A DNA stretch of 19,860 bases from contig JBFZCW010000044.1 in assembly GCA_041307765.1 (NCBI GenBank), forward strand, positions 1 through 19,860, given 5' to 3'. Numbering within the stretch: position 1 is the stretch's first letter; the number at the start of each line of letters is the position of its first letter. The stretch is from DYRB01 sp041307765. Lineage in GTDB: Bacteria > Pseudomonadota > Gammaproteobacteria > Chromatiales > Chromatiaceae. Shown here piece by piece: positions 8,765-15,669 of this stretch. Below the pieces are notes generated by a model. That model was not told the DNA's origin and made no database searches. It was given only the letters and a program-made list of their open reading frames with translations. A program made the translations under genes and the position numbers.

Positions 8765-9760
8765 GTGGGTAAAGGTCCCATCACCCGCCTCGCCATCACC
8801 CCAGGCGAGCCGGCAGGCATAGGCCCGGACCTCTGTGTGCGTATCGCGCAGCGGGACTGGGCAAGCGAGCTGATCGCGATCGCGGACCCAGCCCTGCTCG
8901 CGGCCCGTGCCGAGGCGCTTGGGCTCTCCCTGAAACTGACCGCGTGGGATCCCGAGACGGGAGCGACTGCGCACCGAGCCGGCACCCTCAAGGTGCAGCC
9001 AGCCGCCCTGTCGGTCCCGGTTCAGCCAGGTCGCCTTGACCCCGCCAATGCCGGGTATGTTACCGAGACCCTCAAGATTGCCTGCGACGGCTGCCTCACC
9101 GGCCTCTTCGACGCCATGGTCACAGGACCGGTACACAAGGGTGTCATCAACGACGCCGGGCTGCCGTTCTCCGGCCACACCGAATTTCTGGCAGCGCGCT
9201 GCAGAGCCGAGCCGGTTATGATGCTGGTGGCACCGGGGTTACGCGTCGCCTTGGCGACCACCCACCTGCCGCTGTCCAGTGTCAGTCGCGCGATCACCCC
9301 GGAGGTCCTGACCCGAGTCCTGCACACGCTCGACCGCGAGCTACGCACGCGTTTCGGGATTGACCACCCGCGCATCCTGGTGTGCGGCCTGAACCCCCAC
9401 GCGGGCGAGGGCGGGCATCTGGGACGGGAGGAGATCGAGGTCATCGAGCCGACGCTGGCCGGACTTCGCACCACAGGCCTAGACCTCACCGGGCCGCTCC
9501 CGGCGGATACCGCTTTCGTCCCTCCGAGGCTGGCCAAGGCCGATGTGATCCTGGCCATGTACCACGACCAGGGCCTGCCGGTGCTCAAACACCTGGGCTT
9601 CGGGCGGGCCGTCAATGTCACCCTCGGCCTACCCATCATCCGCACTTCCGTGGACCACGGCACGGCCCTGGACCTCGCAGGGACGGGCTTCGGCGATACC
9701 GGCAGCCTGGAGGCCGCGATCACCTGCGCCGAGGACATGGTCCGATACGGCCGTCTCTGA
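8765..9760 (+). CDS. pdxA: 4-hydroxythreonine-4-phosphate dehydrogenase PdxA
   Basis: A 331-residue NAD-dependent enzyme of pyridoxal 5'-phosphate synthesis (the DXP-dependent route), oxidising 4-phosphohydroxy-L-threonine. Motifs are TPGEPAGIGPDL near the N-terminus, MVTGPVHKGVIND, FSGHTEFLA, LNPHAGEGGHLG and MYHDQGLPVLKHLGF. The three metal-binding histidines fall at 167, 212 and 267, one position off the E. coli numbers. The start is a GTG at 8765, 7 bases after the surA stop, with no strong ribosome site. In E. coli rsmA follows; here the next gene is on the opposite strand, so this operon ends with pdxA. Confidence 0.97.
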   Translation: MGKGPITRLAITPGEPAGIGPDLCVRIAQRDWASELIAIADPALLAARAEALGLSLKLTAWDPETGATAHRAGTLKVQPAALSVPVQPGRLDPANAGYVTETLKIACDGCLTGLFDAMVTGPVHKGVINDAGLPFSGHTEFLAARCRAEPVMMLVAPGLRVALATTHLPLSSVSRAITPEVLTRVLHTLDRELRTRFGIDHPRILVCGLNPHAGEGGHLGREEIEVIEPTLAGLRTTGLDLTGPLPADTAFVPPRLAKADVILAMYHDQGLPVLKHLGFGRAVNVTLGLPIIRTSVDHGTALDLAGTGFGDTGSLEAAITCAEDMVRYGRL

Positions 9761-9797
9761 TGTGTTCACCCGGACGGATTGGGGTGGCGCCGGCCAA

Positions 9798-10733
9798 CTA
9801 GGCGTGGATCTTGCCGCGCACCTGGAGCGCAACCTCAAGGGCCTTGAGCCCCACGCCGCCATCGACGATGGGTCGGCGACCGGCGCGCACACACGCGACG
9901 AAGCTCTCGATCTCCCGGTCCAGCGGCTTGACGGGCTCCACCTGAATACGCTGGCGCGCGATCTCCGGGCGCTCGGCACCCGGAACGCGACGCGGCTCGG
10001 CAATGTCGATGGTCTGATCGATGAAGTCCAGGGACAGGTACATCCCAGGCTGGAAGACCCGGATCCGGCGCATTTTCTTGTCCGACACTCGACTCGCGAC
10101 CACATTCGCCACCGCGCCATTGGAGAACTCCATCTGGGCAGCGGCGATATCGACATGCTCGGTCAGAACGGGGGACCCGAGCGCGGAGATATGGCTGATC
10201 TCAGCACCGACCAGGGACAGGATGATGTCGATGTCGTGAATCATCAGGTCCGAGACCACATCAACGTCCGTGGCGCGCTCGACGAAGCCGCCCATGCGTT
10301 GGGCCTCAATGTAGCGCGGCTCTGTGATGCGCTCCGCGAGGGCCATGATCCCGGCGTTGAACCGTTCGACGTGACCGATCTGCAGGATGGCACCGGAGGA
10401 CTCCGCCAGGCGCACGATTTCGCGCCCCTCCTCCACCGTCGCTGCAATGGGCTTCTCAAGCAGCATGTGAACCCTGCGGCGCAGCAGGGGGGCCGCGACC
10501 TGGAGGTGCGCAGTAGTGGATACCACGACACTCACCGCATCCACGGCGGCGGCGAGTTGCTCCGCATCCGCGAACACCCGGCAACCGGCCTCCGCGGCGA
10601 CCTCCCTGGCCCGGTGCGGGTCCGTATCCACGACGCCAACCAACTCGACATCCGCCATGCGGGAGTAGATGAGAGCGTGGAAGCGCCCAAGATACCCGAC
10701 CCCAATGACCCCGACGCGCACCTTGTCTGCCAT
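9798..10733 (-). CDS. Gfo/Idh/MocA-family NAD(P)-dependent oxidoreductase
   Basis: A 311-residue sugar- or sugar-nucleotide-type dehydrogenase. The N-terminal Rossmann fold shows VGVIGVGYLGRFHA (residues 8-20), followed by the family motif LLEKPIA (Glu93-Lys94-Pro95), GHVERFN (about 120-126) and HDIDIILSLVG (His166). The ATG at 10733 begins directly before the Rossmann strand; a frame extension to 10832 is low-complexity and rejected. The HVERFN type resembles oxidoreductases found near lipid A genes, including GnnA of Acidithiobacillus, which oxidises UDP-GlcNAc. That is only a hypothesis here because no partner aminotransferase gene is visible. It ends 37 bases from the convergent pdxA stop. 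Confidence 0.88.
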   Translation of the reverse strand: MADKVRVGVIGVGYLGRFHALIYSRMADVELVGVVDTDPHRAREVAAEAGCRVFADAEQLAAAVDAVSVVVSTTAHLQVAAPLLRRRVHMLLEKPIAATVEEGREIVRLAESSGAILQIGHVERFNAGIMALAERITEPRYIEAQRMGGFVERATDVDVVSDLMIHDIDIILSLVGAEISHISALGSPVLTEHVDIAAAQMEFSNGAVANVVASRVSDKKMRRIRVFQPGMYLSLDFIDQTIDIAEPRRVPGAERPEIARQRIQVEPVKPLDREIESFVACVRAGRRPIVDGGVGLKALEVALQVRGKIHA

Positions 10734-11009
10734 CGCTCGACGACCCCCACGAAGAACGGCACGGCAACCTAAGCGGACACCGTTGCCAAGAAGCGAGACC
10801 GGAGTACCCCGGTTCGCAGCTCGCCCGACCAAGCCAAGATACCGGAACAGGCCCCACTCGGCGAGCAGCGGGGGCCGGTCCCGCCGCCGCGCTTGGGCGT
10901 CAACGCCTTGGTAAGGACAGAGGAAGCTGGACGGTGGGACGGAACTGGCCGCTTGGCAGCCAGCGGGAGGATCGAGCCGCCCGGGAAAGACCCGATCGAG
11001 GCAAGCGAA
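10734..11009. other. Intergenic stretch between small membrane protein gene and oxidoreductase
   Basis: No supported gene, terminator or strong promoter is visible in these 276 bases. Several short open frames cross it on both strands, but they look like random translations of GC-rich DNA. No remnant of rsmA could be recognised by eye. Confidence 0.4.
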
Positions 11010-11177
11010 TCAACCGCCGGAGCGCGGACCCGCGGGAGTCTGCTTCGCGATCGGCACCGCGTTGGCGCCGTAGTAAACATTGATCTGGTATGCCAGGGTG
11101 ACCGACATGCCCAATGCCAAGACGACCAGCAACACGGAAAACAAATCGGGTTTGCGACGGCTGCGCTTGAGTGTCAT
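11010..11177 (-). CDS. Small single-pass membrane protein, unknown function
   Basis: A 55-residue protein starting MTLKRSRRKPD, a basic N-terminus that predicts the cytoplasmic side. One hydrophobic helix follows, FSVLLVVLALGMSVTLAY (about residues 13-30), then a short polar tail rich in Pro and Gly. I do not recognise a named family. The basic-then-hydrophobic layout and sensible codon use argue for a real gene, but there is no strong ribosome site. On the minus strand TAGAAT, about 20 bases upstream of the ATG, could be a -10 box. A longer frame starting at 11303 would put about 42 extra residues before the membrane helix and is less likely. It lies upstream of the oxidoreductase on the same strand. 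Confidence 0.6.
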   Translation of the reverse strand: MTLKRSRRKPDLFSVLLVVLALGMSVTLAYQINVYYGANAVPIAKQTPAGPRSGG

Positions 11178-11491
11178 GGACGTACAGGCAGTAGATTCTA
11201 GTAGTTTTGCAGGACCCGAGCGCAATCCCCTGATTAAGATCCAAGGTACCGCGTCACCCGGGAACCCCTCCCCAACCAGGTAACACGGCGACATTATCCC
11301 CATTTCGCCCCAATTTGTCTGCCCTGCAGCGCGTTAATGCAACCCCGTGCACAGAGATTGGCGCACTGGTCCAAACCACGCCGGGCGTTCCCGGCTATCC
11401 GTCGACACCCTGTCGTGAAGTCGGCGGCGGTTGCGTTGCCTTTTCGGTTTGCGCCCCTTAACCTCTCGCGCAGTTTCACGAGGTACCCCCG
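11178..11491. other. Intergenic region between the small membrane protein gene and apaG
   Basis: A 314-base divergent region that should carry the apaG-apaH promoter and the start region of the minus-strand small gene. It is locally less GC-rich around 11185-11215. I found no confident -35/-10 pair for apaG, no riboswitch-like fold and no trace of rsmA coding sequence. GAGG about 9 bases before the apaG ATG is the likely ribosome site. Confidence 0.4.
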
Positions 11492-11881
11492 ATGAAGACA
11501 AAAGACGATCAGCGTTACCGCATCAAAGTCAGCGTTCGCAGTGACTACCTGCCCGAGCAGTCCCGCGCCGCTGAGCACCGGTACGCCTTTGCCTACACGG
11601 TGACCATCGAGAACCTGGGCACCGAGGCCGCACAGCTGTTGGACCGCCACTGGGTGATTACGGACACCGAGGGCAAGGTCCAGGAGGTTCGCGGCGAGGG
11701 GGTGGTGGGCGAAAAACCCTATCTGAAGCCAGGCCAGAGCTTCCGTTATACGAGTGGGACCCTACTGGAAACGCCAGTCGGCACGATGCACGGGAGCTAC
11801 GGCATGATCGCTGACGATGGAACCCGTTTCGACGCGGACATCCCGCCGTTCTCTCTAGCGATGCCGAAGACCCTGCATTAG
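11492..11881 (+). CDS. apaG: ApaG domain protein
   Basis: A 129-residue single-domain protein with a fibronectin III-like fold. The biochemical role is unsettled: E. coli ApaG (CorD) is linked to magnesium and cobalt resistance, and the domain also occurs in eukaryotic F-box proteins. Diagnostic features are AYTVTIENLGTEAAQLLDRHW, the glycine motif GEGVVGEKPYLKPGQSF, and YTSGTLLETPVGTMHGSYGM. The length is close to E. coli's 125. It precedes apaH by 18 bases as in many gammaproteobacteria, but the usual upstream partner rsmA is missing, so apaG must have its own promoter. Confidence 0.96.
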   Translation: MKTKDDQRYRIKVSVRSDYLPEQSRAAEHRYAFAYTVTIENLGTEAAQLLDRHWVITDTEGKVQEVRGEGVVGEKPYLKPGQSFRYTSGTLLETPVGTMHGSYGMIADDGTRFDADIPPFSLAMPKTLH

Positions 11882-11899
11882 GGCGCGACGGCGAAGATA

Positions 11900-12748
11900 G
11901 TGGCAACCTACGCGATCGGCGACGTTCAGGGGTGTTACGAGCCCCTGCGCCGACTGCTGGACCGGATCGGCTTCGATCCAGGCAAGGACAGGCTGTGGTT
12001 CGTCGGCGACCTGGTCAATCGCGGCCCCGACTCCCTTAAGGTCCTGCGGTTCGTCGAGTCCCTGGGAGATCGGGCGGTCGTTGTGCTCGGCAACCATGAC
12101 TTGCACCTTCTTGCACGCGCCGAGGGCGAGACGAGAAACGCGAGGAAGGACAACCTCGACGACATCCTGACCGCGCCCGACCGCGACGAGGTGCTGACCT
12201 GGCTGCGACATCGCCCGTTGATGCACCATGACGCGGACAGGCGCTTTGCCATGGTCCACGCCGGACTCCCGCCGCAATGGGACCTGCCCTTGGCCCTAGC
12301 CTGCGCCCGCGAACTGGAGGCAGTGCTGCGCGGCCCCGACTACCGAGGCTTCCTGGCCGCGATGTACGGGGACGAGCCGGCGATCTGGTCGGCCGACCTG
12401 GCCGGCATGGACCGCCTGAGGTTCATCACCAACTGCCTGACGCGTATGCGCTACTGCGACCCGTCGGGCCGCCTCGACCTGTCCGCCAAGGGCCACCCAG
12501 GAACGCAGCCAGCCGGAACCCTGCCATGGTTCCGTATCCCCTGGCGCGGCACCCGGGCGGAGCGCATCGTCTTCGGGCATTGGTCCACCCTCAAGTGGCT
12601 TGCCGAAGACAACGTCTGGTCCCTAGACACCGGCTGTCTTTGGGGCGGACAACTGACCGCCATGCGTATCCGCAGGAAGAAGGTGATCCGACGGTACGAG
12701 GTCGAATGCCCCACCTACCGCAAGCCCAAGACACCGCTGCCGGCCTGA
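11900..12748 (+). CDS. apaH: Bis(5'-nucleosyl)-tetraphosphatase, symmetrical (ApaH)
   Basis: A 282-residue metallophosphatase that splits Ap4A into two ADP and also removes Np4-type caps from RNA in E. coli. The three metal-binding blocks are present: AIGDVQGCYEPLRRLL near the N-terminus, FVGDLVNRGPDSL, and VVLGNHDLHLLA. Later VHAGLPPQW and FGHWSTLKW supply further metal-ligand histidines. The start is a GTG at 11900, 18 bases after apaG, with only a weak purine stretch upstream. It converges on folA with 15 bases between stops, the same arrangement as in E. coli. Confidence 0.96.
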   Translation: MATYAIGDVQGCYEPLRRLLDRIGFDPGKDRLWFVGDLVNRGPDSLKVLRFVESLGDRAVVVLGNHDLHLLARAEGETRNARKDNLDDILTAPDRDEVLTWLRHRPLMHHDADRRFAMVHAGLPPQWDLPLALACARELEAVLRGPDYRGFLAAMYGDEPAIWSADLAGMDRLRFITNCLTRMRYCDPSGRLDLSAKGHPGTQPAGTLPWFRIPWRGTRAERIVFGHWSTLKWLAEDNVWSLDTGCLWGGQLTAMRIRRKKVIRRYEVECPTYRKPKTPLPA

Positions 12749-12763
12749 TCGCCCGCCTGATGC

Positions 12764-13261
12764 CTACCGGCGCTCCAACCTCAGGAAGGTCAGGTCATAG
12801 GCATTGCGGGCATCCCGCGCCCGCCGCGCCCGCCACATCTCGTTCCACTGTTCTGGGTCCCACTCCGGGAACCAGGCATCGCCCTTGATCTCTGCCTCCA
12901 CGAGGGTCAGCTCCATGCGCTCGGCACTCGGCAGCATAGACGCATATAGGGCCGCTCCGCCCACCACCATCACCTCGGGAGCCGCCCCTGCGGCGGCAAG
13001 GGCCGCCTCGGGCGAACCCACGACCAGCGCGCCGGTGGCACGGTAGCTCGGGTCACGGCTGACGACGATGTGGGTCCGGCGCGGAAGCGGTCCGGGAAGG
13101 GACTCCCACGTGCGCCGCCCCATGACGATGGGCTTGTCCAGCGTCAGGCGCTTGAAGTGGGCCAGGTCAGCCGGGAGGTGCCAAGGCAGGCGGTTACCTC
13201 GCCCGATGACCCGGTTGCGGGCCAGGGCGGCGACGAGTGTGACCTTGGTTTCGGCGGTCAT
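12764..13261 (-). CDS. folA: Dihydrofolate reductase
   Basis: A 165-residue NADPH-dependent enzyme reducing dihydrofolate to tetrahydrofolate, the target of trimethoprim. Motifs are NRVIGRGNRLPWHLPADL with the catalytic acid at Asp32 (E. coli Asp27), the NADPH-binding VMGRRTWESLPGPLPRR, and MVVGGAALYASML. It ends in a short basic tail. The ATG at 13261 overlaps the stop of the upstream WYL regulator by 4 bases (ATGA) with no strong ribosome site of its own, so translation is probably coupled. It is convergent with apaH, as in E. coli, where folA instead has its own promoter. Confidence 0.96.
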   Translation of the reverse strand: MTAETKVTLVAALARNRVIGRGNRLPWHLPADLAHFKRLTLDKPIVMGRRTWESLPGPLPRRTHIVVSRDPSYRATGALVVGSPEAALAAAGAAPEVMVVGGAALYASMLPSAERMELTLVEAEIKGDAWFPEWDPEQWNEMWRARRARDARNAYDLTFLRLERR

Positions 13262-14238
13262 CGCGGTCGACCGGCGTCGTGATAGAGCGCCAGCGCGGCA
13301 GCGAGGCGCGCCACCACTTCGGCCCGCAACTCCTCCGGTGCCAGCACTTGCACGTCCGGCCCGTACTTGAGGATATCCATCAGGAGCTCCGGGGTATTGC
13401 TGTAGGGGACCCGCAGCTCGTAGCGACCATCAGGCAGGGCGCACCCCTCCTGATCCCGATGCCAGCGCTCTTTGGCAACCCACCGCGCCCGCCGGGCCGC
13501 AAAGTGCAAGATGGCGACTCGGCTGGGGGCGCCAGCGAAAATCCCGTAGGAATCTGCGTAATGGGCCTCCAGCTCAGACTCGGGCACGTCTAGCGCCTGG
13601 AGCTCAAGGACACGGGCCGCCTCCATGGCATCCAGGGCGAAGGTACGCAGCCCCTCACGCAGGTGACACCAGGCATCCAGGTACCAGTTGTCCCGGTAGT
13701 AAGTCAGGCGCTGTGGAGAGACCGCCCGCTCGCTACGGCTGTCGTCGCCACGGTTGAAATAGCGCAGGTGCAATTGCCTGCGTTGGGCCAGGGCCCCGGC
13801 CACCGTAGGGAAGCACTTCCCACCCTGGCGACCTGCCGCCTGGACGACCCGAATCCGCGCGGCAAGGCCGTCGGAGCCGGCATGCTGGAGATCGAGCAGT
13901 CCGGCGATGCGCTTGTTCAGGGGCCTGAGCAGTGGGTCGAACAGACCTGGCTGAACCTGGGCCAGCAACTGCTGCACCGACAAGAGGGCATGCAGCTCCG
14001 AGGCGTTGAACCAGAGACCGGGCAGCTCGTACATGCCCTCGGACTGGTCATAGAAGTAGCCGTTGCGCTCCGCGTCGTAGACGATGGGGGCGTTCAGGTA
14101 GAGGCGCATGTCCTCGATGATGCGATTGACCGTGGCCCGGGAGCACTCGAGTTCCGCCTCAAGGCGCTTACGCGAGACCGGATGCCGCGCCGCCTGCAGG
14201 ATGCGGTTGAGCTCGAAGATGCGGTCGAAACGGTCCAA
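13258..14238 (-). CDS. WYL-domain helix-turn-helix transcriptional regulator (YafY type)
   Basis: A 326-residue predicted regulator. The N-terminal winged helix-turn-helix (about residues 1-60) reads FELNRILQAARHPVSRKRL then CSRATVNRIIEDMRLYL. The WYL domain (about 145-210) contains LHLRYFNRGDD, the basic stretch ending RAVSPQRLTYY and DNWYLDAWCHLREGLRTFAL. A WCX-like C-terminal extension follows. WYL domains bind nucleic acid or nucleotide-like ligands; in this architecture they usually switch DNA binding. The start is a TTG at 14238, the only one placing MDRFDRIFELNRIL in the family position; no ATG or GTG lies nearby upstream. It overlaps folA by 4 bases and follows rsfS by 69. What it regulates is unknown. 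Confidence 0.88.
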   Translation of the reverse strand: MDRFDRIFELNRILQAARHPVSRKRLEAELECSRATVNRIIEDMRLYLNAPIVYDAERNGYFYDQSEGMYELPGLWFNASELHALLSVQQLLAQVQPGLFDPLLRPLNKRIAGLLDLQHAGSDGLAARIRVVQAAGRQGGKCFPTVAGALAQRRQLHLRYFNRGDDSRSERAVSPQRLTYYRDNWYLDAWCHLREGLRTFALDAMEAARVLELQALDVPESELEAHYADSYGIFAGAPSRVAILHFAARRARWVAKERWHRDQEGCALPDGRYELRVPYSNTPELLMDILKYGPDVQVLAPEELRAEVVARLAAALALYHDAGRPR

Positions 14239-14307
14239 GGAATCGTCGCAGGACTAGGGTCAGGGGTCGATGAGGTCCGGACCGCCTATCCTGCCAATGG
14301 AGCTCAG

Positions 14308-14667
14308 TTAGGGGCCAACACCCAGCGCCCTGGCCGTGACCTCGGCAGGGGCCGACCACAACCGCTCCAGGGCGTAGAAATCCCGCACCTTGGGCAGCAT
14401 AACATGCACCACGACTCCATTGAGATCGATCAGGGCCCACTCGCCCTCGGTGACCCCCTCGGTGCCGAGCGGTGGCTCACCGGCTTCCTTGGCGCGGTAT
14501 GCAACCGTCTCGGCAATGGCCTTGACGTGGCGGTCCGAGGTGCCCGAAGCGATCACCATGTAGTCCGTCACCGGGGTCTTTCCGCGCACGTCCATCAGGG
14601 TCACGTCGCGTGCCTTCATGTCGTCCAGGGTAGTGAGGACCAGCTCCTTCAGTTGTTCCAGCTGCAT
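14308..14667 (-). CDS. rsfS: Ribosomal silencing factor RsfS
   Basis: A 119-residue protein that binds ribosomal protein uL14 and blocks joining of the subunits when nutrients are short. Signature stretches are LEQLKELVLTTLDDMKARDV, VTDYMVIASGTSDRHVKAIA, EGEWALIDLNGVVVHVMLP and the C-terminal VRDFYALERLW. The start overlaps the nadD 3' end by 19 bases, and a strong AGGAGA (14672-14677) lies inside nadD just upstream, which fixes the start. The usual downstream partner rlmH is not here; the next gene is a WYL regulator. Confidence 0.96.
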   Translation of the reverse strand: MQLEQLKELVLTTLDDMKARDVTLMDVRGKTPVTDYMVIASGTSDRHVKAIAETVAYRAKEAGEPPLGTEGVTEGEWALIDLNGVVVHVMLPKVRDFYALERLWSAPAEVTARALGVGP

Positions 14668-15389
14668 GCCTTCTCCTCTGCTTGAGGTTGGGCCGGACGG
14701 GCCGCGCCCGGCGTCAGGAAATCGTGTGCGCCAGGGTGGGCGCCGGAATGCCTACTGGAATCCCGGTACAGGCCGTCGCGTTCGATAATCTCCAGCACCG
14801 GGTCTGGGAGCAGGTAACGAGCGCTGCGGCCATCGGCGATCAGGGCGCGGATCTGGCTCGACGAGATACCTAGTTGGGTTACGCGCTTATGCAGGATGCG
14901 CCCCCCGGGCAGGCGGTGCAGCTCGGCGGCATCATCGCAGCCGCGCTCAGCCACCAACTCGGAAAGCACCGGATCTTCGGGCTCCGGGGAGCCGGGACGC
15001 TGCATCACCACCAGATGGGCAAGGGTCAGGATGTCCGCCGGGCGGTGCCAAGAGAGGAAGCCGTTGAAGGCATCCGCCCCGACCAACAGACACATGGGCG
15101 TAGTCGGCCCGATCTCCCGACGAACGGAGTGCAAGGTGTCGTAGGAGTAGGATGCCCCATCCCGGGCCAGCTCGCGCCCATCGGCCTCCAGCCCCGAGGC
15201 TGCGGCGACGGCCGCCTGCACCATGGCCAGGCGCAACTCGGCTGGCGCCCTGGGCTGGGCACGGTGCACAGCGACCTTGAGCGGAATGAAGCGGACCTCA
15301 TCCAAACCGAGGGACTGGAGGCAATCGAGGGCAGGACGCAGGTGGCCGAAGTGGACAGGATCGAAGGTGCCGCCGAGGACGCCGATCAT
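14649..15389 (-). CDS. nadD: Nicotinate-nucleotide adenylyltransferase NadD
   Basis: A 246-residue enzyme that adenylylates nicotinate mononucleotide to deamido-NAD in NAD synthesis. The ATG at 15389 gives MIGVLGGTFDPVHFGHLRPA, with the nucleotidyltransferase (T/H)xGH motif right at the N-terminus. The C-terminal ISSSQIRALIADGRS is the second ATP-binding motif. DPVLEIIERDGLY closes the conserved domain, and about 30 Ala/Pro/His-rich residues follow as an unconserved tail. A frame extension upstream to 15701 carries no family signal and is rejected. The tail contains the rsfS ribosome site, so the two genes are coupled. Confidence 0.95.
   Translation of the reverse strand: MIGVLGGTFDPVHFGHLRPALDCLQSLGLDEVRFIPLKVAVHRAQPRAPAELRLAMVQAAVAAASGLEADGRELARDGASYSYDTLHSVRREIGPTTPMCLLVGADAFNGFLSWHRPADILTLAHLVVMQRPGSPEPEDPVLSELVAERGCDDAAELHRLPGGRILHKRVTQLGISSSQIRALIADGRSARYLLPDPVLEIIERDGLYRDSSRHSGAHPGAHDFLTPGAARPAQPQAEEKACSWNN
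14672..14677 (-). promoter_or_regulatory. rsfS ribosome-binding site within nadD
   Basis: AGGAGA on the minus strand, 4 bases before the rsfS ATG, lies within the last codons of nadD. It is one of the few strong Shine-Dalgarno sequences in this window. It fixes the rsfS start and shows that the two genes are translated from one message. Confidence 0.75.
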
Positions 15390-15669
15390 GCCGCGCCGCC
15401 AGGTTCGAAACGGGTGGCGAGGGTGTGACGGCCGATGCCGCCGGCCGCCAACGTCCCGCCGGGCTGGCCTGACTCGGCCCGTACCCTGGGCCTGGGCGGC
15501 ACCGAGGTCCAGCGGACGATTGCAGACAGATCGGGCAGGTGCAAGTGGCTCGGCAGCAGCGTGATCGGGATCCGTACACAAATCTAGCAGAAACGGCCAC
15601 GGAAGTAACGGGTCGTGAGGCAGACCCGAGGCCGGCCGTAGCCCCGCGCGCGCTGCCATTCTCCCCCGC
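15390..15669. other. Intergenic stretch between proA and nadD
   Basis: These 280 bases separate proA from nadD on the minus strand and are the longest gap in this operon-like run. No gene, clear terminator or promoter is recognisable. An open frame continuous with nadD crosses it without conserved features. An internal nadD promoter is possible but not visible. Confidence 0.4.

Noticed and set aside
9615..10772. 385-residue plus-strand frame antisense to the oxidoreductase
   Set aside because: The minus strand carries clear Rossmann and EKP motifs. The plus-strand translation shows no family features.
13663..14685. 340-residue plus-strand frame over the WYL regulator and rsfS
   Set aside because: It is antisense to two recognised genes and has no recognisable motif.
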